Part shown: one piece after another, positions 62,141-64,000 of the stretch
Layout of the letters: each line of letters begins with the position of its first letter
How positions within the stretch are numbered: position 1 is the stretch's first letter
From: Clostridia bacterium
GTDB taxonomy: Bacteria > Bacillota > Clostridia > Oscillospirales > CAG-272
Assembly: GCA_017420755.1 (NCBI GenBank)
Contig: JAFQOG010000016.1
Span: 29,371-93,370 of the forward strand
Direction of reading: 5' to 3'
Length of the DNA stretch: 64,000 nucleotides
Notes under the pieces: generated by a model
Database searches by the model: none
Seen by the model: the letters and a program-made list of their open reading frames with translations, nothing else
Told to the model about the DNA's origin: nothing
Made by a program: the position numbers and the translations under genes

Positions 62141-63322
62141 GTGAAAATAGTTCAAATAAATGCCACCTGCGGAGCTGGTAGCACGGGAAAAATTTGTGTT
62201 GCTGTGAGTAAACTTTTGAACGAGAATGGGGTAGAAAACTATATTTTTTATTCCTTAAATCAGAGTGATTACGAGCAGGGAATTAAATATATGTCCTCAA
62301 AGCAAACGACAATACAAGCTATAAAATCGCATGCTTTTGGCAATTATGGATTTAATTCTAAGGGGGCAACTAAAAAGCTCATCAAAAAACTCGAAGAGAT
62401 TTCCCCGGATATAATTCATTTGCACAACCTGCACTCTCATAATGTTGATTTAACCTTGCTATTTAATTATATTAAGGAAAGAAAAATAAAAATTTTCTGG
62501 ACATTTCATGACTGTTGGGCATTTACAGGATATTGTCCTCACTTTTTTATGACAAAGTGTTATAAATGGCAAACAGGATGTAATGAATGCCCACAGAGAA
62601 AAGAATATAGCTGGTTCTTTGATAAAAGTGCAAAGCTTTATGAAAAGAAAAAATCCTTATTTAGTGGTCTGGATATGACAATTATAACCCCATCGCAATG
62701 GCTTGCCGATCTTGTAAAGCAATCATTTTTAAAGGATTATCCTGTAAAGGTTATAAATAATGGAATAAATTTGGAGGTTTTCAAGCCAACCGAGGGCGAT
62801 TTCGTCAAGAAATATTCTCTTGAAGATAAAAAAATAATTCTTGGCGTAGCATTTGGTTGGGGAAGGCGTAAAGGACTTGATGTTTTTGTAGAGCTTGCGA
62901 AAAGGCTTCCTGAAAATTATCAAATCGTTCTTGTTGGAACTAGCGACGATATTGATAAAATGCTTCCAAATAATATAATCTCAATTCATCGCACGCAAAA
63001 TCAACAACAGCTAGCAGAAATTTATACTGCTTCAAGCGTTCTTGTAAACCCAACAAGAGAAGAAAACTATCCTACTGTTAATATGGAGTCTATCGCTTGT
63101 GGAACACCCGTTATTACTTTTAATACAGGTGGAAGCCCTGAAATATTAAATGAAAATACAGGCTCTGTGGTTGACATAGACGATGTAGATACTCTTGAAA
63201 TGGAAATAATTCGCGTTTGTGAGACAGAGCCTTTTTCAAAAGAGGATTGCCTAGAAAGAGCAAAGAGCTTTAACGAAATCGAAAAATTCAGTCAGTATGT
63301 AGAGTTATATACAAATATATAA
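62141..63322 (+). CDS. Glycosyltransferase, GT4 family
   Basis: GT-B enzyme of 393 residues starting at a GTG (62141) behind GGAGA; an overlapping out-of-frame ATG is ignored. N-terminal A-T-C-G-A-G-S-T-G-K-I (about 8-18), then I-I-H-L-H-N-L-H (about 87-94), a Cys-rich segment (C-P-H-F-F-M-T-K-C, C-N-E-C-P), and donor-site E-E-N-Y-P-T-V-N-M-E-S (about 307-317). The layout matches WcaL/EpsD-like enzymes with a C-x-W-x-x-x-C-x-x-C insert. Last gene of the operon; terminator 11 bases downstream. Confidence 0.92.
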   Translation: MKIVQINATCGAGSTGKICVAVSKLLNENGVENYIFYSLNQSDYEQGIKYMSSKQTTIQAIKSHAFGNYGFNSKGATKKLIKKLEEISPDIIHLHNLHSHNVDLTLLFNYIKERKIKIFWTFHDCWAFTGYCPHFFMTKCYKWQTGCNECPQRKEYSWFFDKSAKLYEKKKSLFSGLDMTIITPSQWLADLVKQSFLKDYPVKVINNGINLEVFKPTEGDFVKKYSLEDKKIILGVAFGWGRRKGLDVFVELAKRLPENYQIVLVGTSDDIDKMLPNNIISIHRTQNQQQLAEIYTASSVLVNPTREENYPTVNMESIACGTPVITFNTGGSPEILNENTGSVVDIDDVDTLEMEIIRVCETEPFSKEDCLERAKSFNEIEKFSQYVELYTNI

Positions 63323-63333
63323 TTATTAATGAA

Positions 63334-63362
63334 GAAAAGCGCCTCAGAACGAGGCGCTTTTC
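63334..63362 (+). terminator. Terminator of polysaccharide operon
   Basis: GAAAAGCGCCTC, loop AGAAC, GAGGCGCTTTTC, right after the last stop. It may also end the convergent SASP transcript. Confidence 0.85.
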
Positions 63363-63393
63363 TCCTTGTTAACTAAACGCTAACTGACAAAGC

Positions 63394-63594
63394 TTATTTT
63401 GTCTTGATTGAGTTTTCGTAAGATTCAACCATCTTCTTAACCATTTGTCCACCAATAGAACCAGCCTGACGAGCAGTGAGGTCACCATTGTAACCATTTT
63501 GGTTAAGAGTAACACCTACTTCGCTAGCAGCTTGCATCTTGAACTTGTCAAGAGCAGCCTTAGCTTCTGGAACAGTAATCTTGTTACTTGCCAT
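63394..63594 (-). CDS. Alpha/beta-type small acid-soluble spore protein
   Basis: DNA-binding spore protein of 66 residues that coats forespore DNA and protects it from UV and heat. The two family motifs are present: A-A-S-E-V-G-V-T-L-N (about 22-31), which includes the GPR protease cleavage region (E-V-G/E-I-G), and G-D-L-T-A-R-Q-A-G-S-I-G-G-Q-M-V-K-K-M (about 37-55). The N-terminus K-I-T-V-P-E-A-K is typical for Clostridia. Ribosome site AGGAG. A possible SigG-type pair (TTAATA, 18 bases, CATAATA) lies about 110 bases upstream, with a mismatch in the -35. Confidence 0.95.
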   Translation of the reverse strand: MASNKITVPEAKAALDKFKMQAASEVGVTLNQNGYNGDLTARQAGSIGGQMVKKMVESYENSIKTK

Positions 63595-63634
63595 TTTTAC
63601 AAACTCCTATTAAATTTATCTATATTATCGAGCA

Positions 63635-63658
63635 TAGGCGATTTGCTTAAATCGCCTA
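63635..63658 (-). other. Hairpin upstream of SASP gene
   Basis: TAGGCGATTT, loop GCTT, AAATCGCCTA: a 10-bp perfect stem 41 bases before the SASP start codon, without a T run. It could be a stabilising 5' leader structure if transcription starts upstream at about 63700. Role unknown. Confidence 0.4.
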
Positions 63659-63762
63659 GTCAACAAGACAATTTAATTCAAATCTCGAACGCTCTGGTAT
63701 TATTATGAGAAGTTAATTCAAAAATATTAATGGAAATTTTTAAAAATATATTTCAAAGGTAT

Positions 63763-63790
63763 TGACAAATTTTTAATATAATGATAAAAT
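63763..63790 (+). promoter_or_regulatory. Tandem promoter 1 of probable rRNA operon
   Basis: TTGACA (63763-63768), 16-base spacer, TAAAAT (63785-63790). Precedes promoter 2 by about 85 bases and shares the GGTATTGACAAA context with it. Confidence 0.6.
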
Positions 63791-63847
63791 AAAATTCCAC
63801 CCTTGAAAAATATTGTATAAAAAAGTTAAAAAACTTTAAAAAAGGTA

Positions 63848-63876
63848 TTGACAAAGGGAAAGATACATGATATAAT
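63848..63876 (+). promoter_or_regulatory. Tandem promoter 2 of probable rRNA operon
   Basis: TTGACA (63848-63853), 17-base spacer, TATAAT (63871-63876), with extended TG: a perfect consensus promoter. Tandem strong promoters and the downstream leader fit an rrn operon. Confidence 0.75.
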
Positions 63877-64000
63877 AGCAAGGCTGACTGCGAGAGCGGG
63901 AGGCAAAAGATCCTTAAAAATTGAACAAAGAAGGAATTAGTTAAGATAACTAAGTACAAAGACGGAACTCTTAAAATTCTTTTAGAGAAGAACTCAAAAA
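63877..64000 (+). other. Probable rRNA operon leader (genes beyond window)
   Basis: No open frame. The segment TCCTTAAAAATTGAACAAAG (63911-63930) resembles the boxA-region leader found ahead of 16S rRNA genes in Clostridia (the T-T-T-G-A-A-A-A-T-T-G-A-A-C-A type). A CTCTTAAAA/TTTTAGAG hairpin follows near 63968-63987. The 16S gene is expected shortly after the right edge; not visible here, so inferred. Confidence 0.5.

Noticed and set aside
43537-63322. Teichoic acid or lipopolysaccharide locus
   Set aside because: No TagF/TagB-type polymerases, no lipid A genes; the PGT, Wzx and Wzy set indicates a Wzy-dependent surface polysaccharide.
1-64000. CRISPR array, insertion sequences or transposases
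   Set aside because: No regularly spaced direct repeats, no transposase-like frames and no long terminal inverted repeats were seen in the window.

Overview
The window is AT-rich chromosomal DNA from a spore-forming, low-GC anaerobe, most likely an uncultured gut-type Clostridia (Bacillota). The grounds are an alpha/beta-type small acid-soluble spore protein, a SpoIIQ-like M23 protein behind a forespore-type promoter, a CotH-family kinase, HPr kinase, Mini-RNase III, PcrA, a ClpE-like unfoldase and a eukaryote/archaeal-type ProRS. AAGGAG-type ribosome sites and sigma-A promoters with 17-nt spacers are abundant. The genus assignment is inference. I saw no phage, IS element or CRISPR array.

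Left part (1-43330): housekeeping and carbohydrate genes in short operons. Two CvpA-like membrane proteins (the first cut by the window edge) precede a ClpE-like unfoldase, an anchored F5/8C-domain surface protein and proS. Next are an orphan sugar-type binding lipoprotein, an FNT channel divergent from a GH36 alpha-galactosidase, hprK divergent from an unknown gene, three small co-transcribed unknown genes, a phosphoesterase, a Gfo/Idh/MocA dehydrogenase with a TIM-barrel isomerase, the SpoIIQ-like gene, a ThyX-reminiscent protein with a CDF metal transporter and a CotH-like kinase, a GH78-like enzyme, a MacB-type ABC protein, a small nucleotidyltransferase-like protein, a heterodimeric ABC exporter, Mini-RNase III, a GlpA/GlpB-like/DUF1667 flavoprotein operon, an ABC-2 pair, tRNA-Leu(CAA), pcrA and a GH2 enzyme.

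Right part (43470-63362): one long plus-strand run of 19 genes, from a strong promoter to a strong terminator, for a Wzx/Wzy-type surface polysaccharide. It has an initiating phosphoglycosyltransferase, six other glycosyltransferases, a polymerase, two different flippases and an O-acyltransferase. Embedded in it are genes not needed for a plain Wzy polysaccharide: an HpcH/HpaI-type aldolase followed by a D-2-hydroxyacid dehydrogenase, and a tightly coupled block of GNAT, two ATP-grasp ligases, a TRAP-like (DctM-type) permease with a small membrane partner, and a DegT aminotransferase. My hypothesis is that these make, move and attach a carboxylate or amino-acid-like decoration. This is the best candidate for an undescribed system.

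Right edge (63394-64000): a minus-strand SASP gene, then two tandem plus-strand promoters (the second an exact TTGACA-17-TATAAT) and a leader typical of an rRNA operon, whose genes would begin just outside the window.
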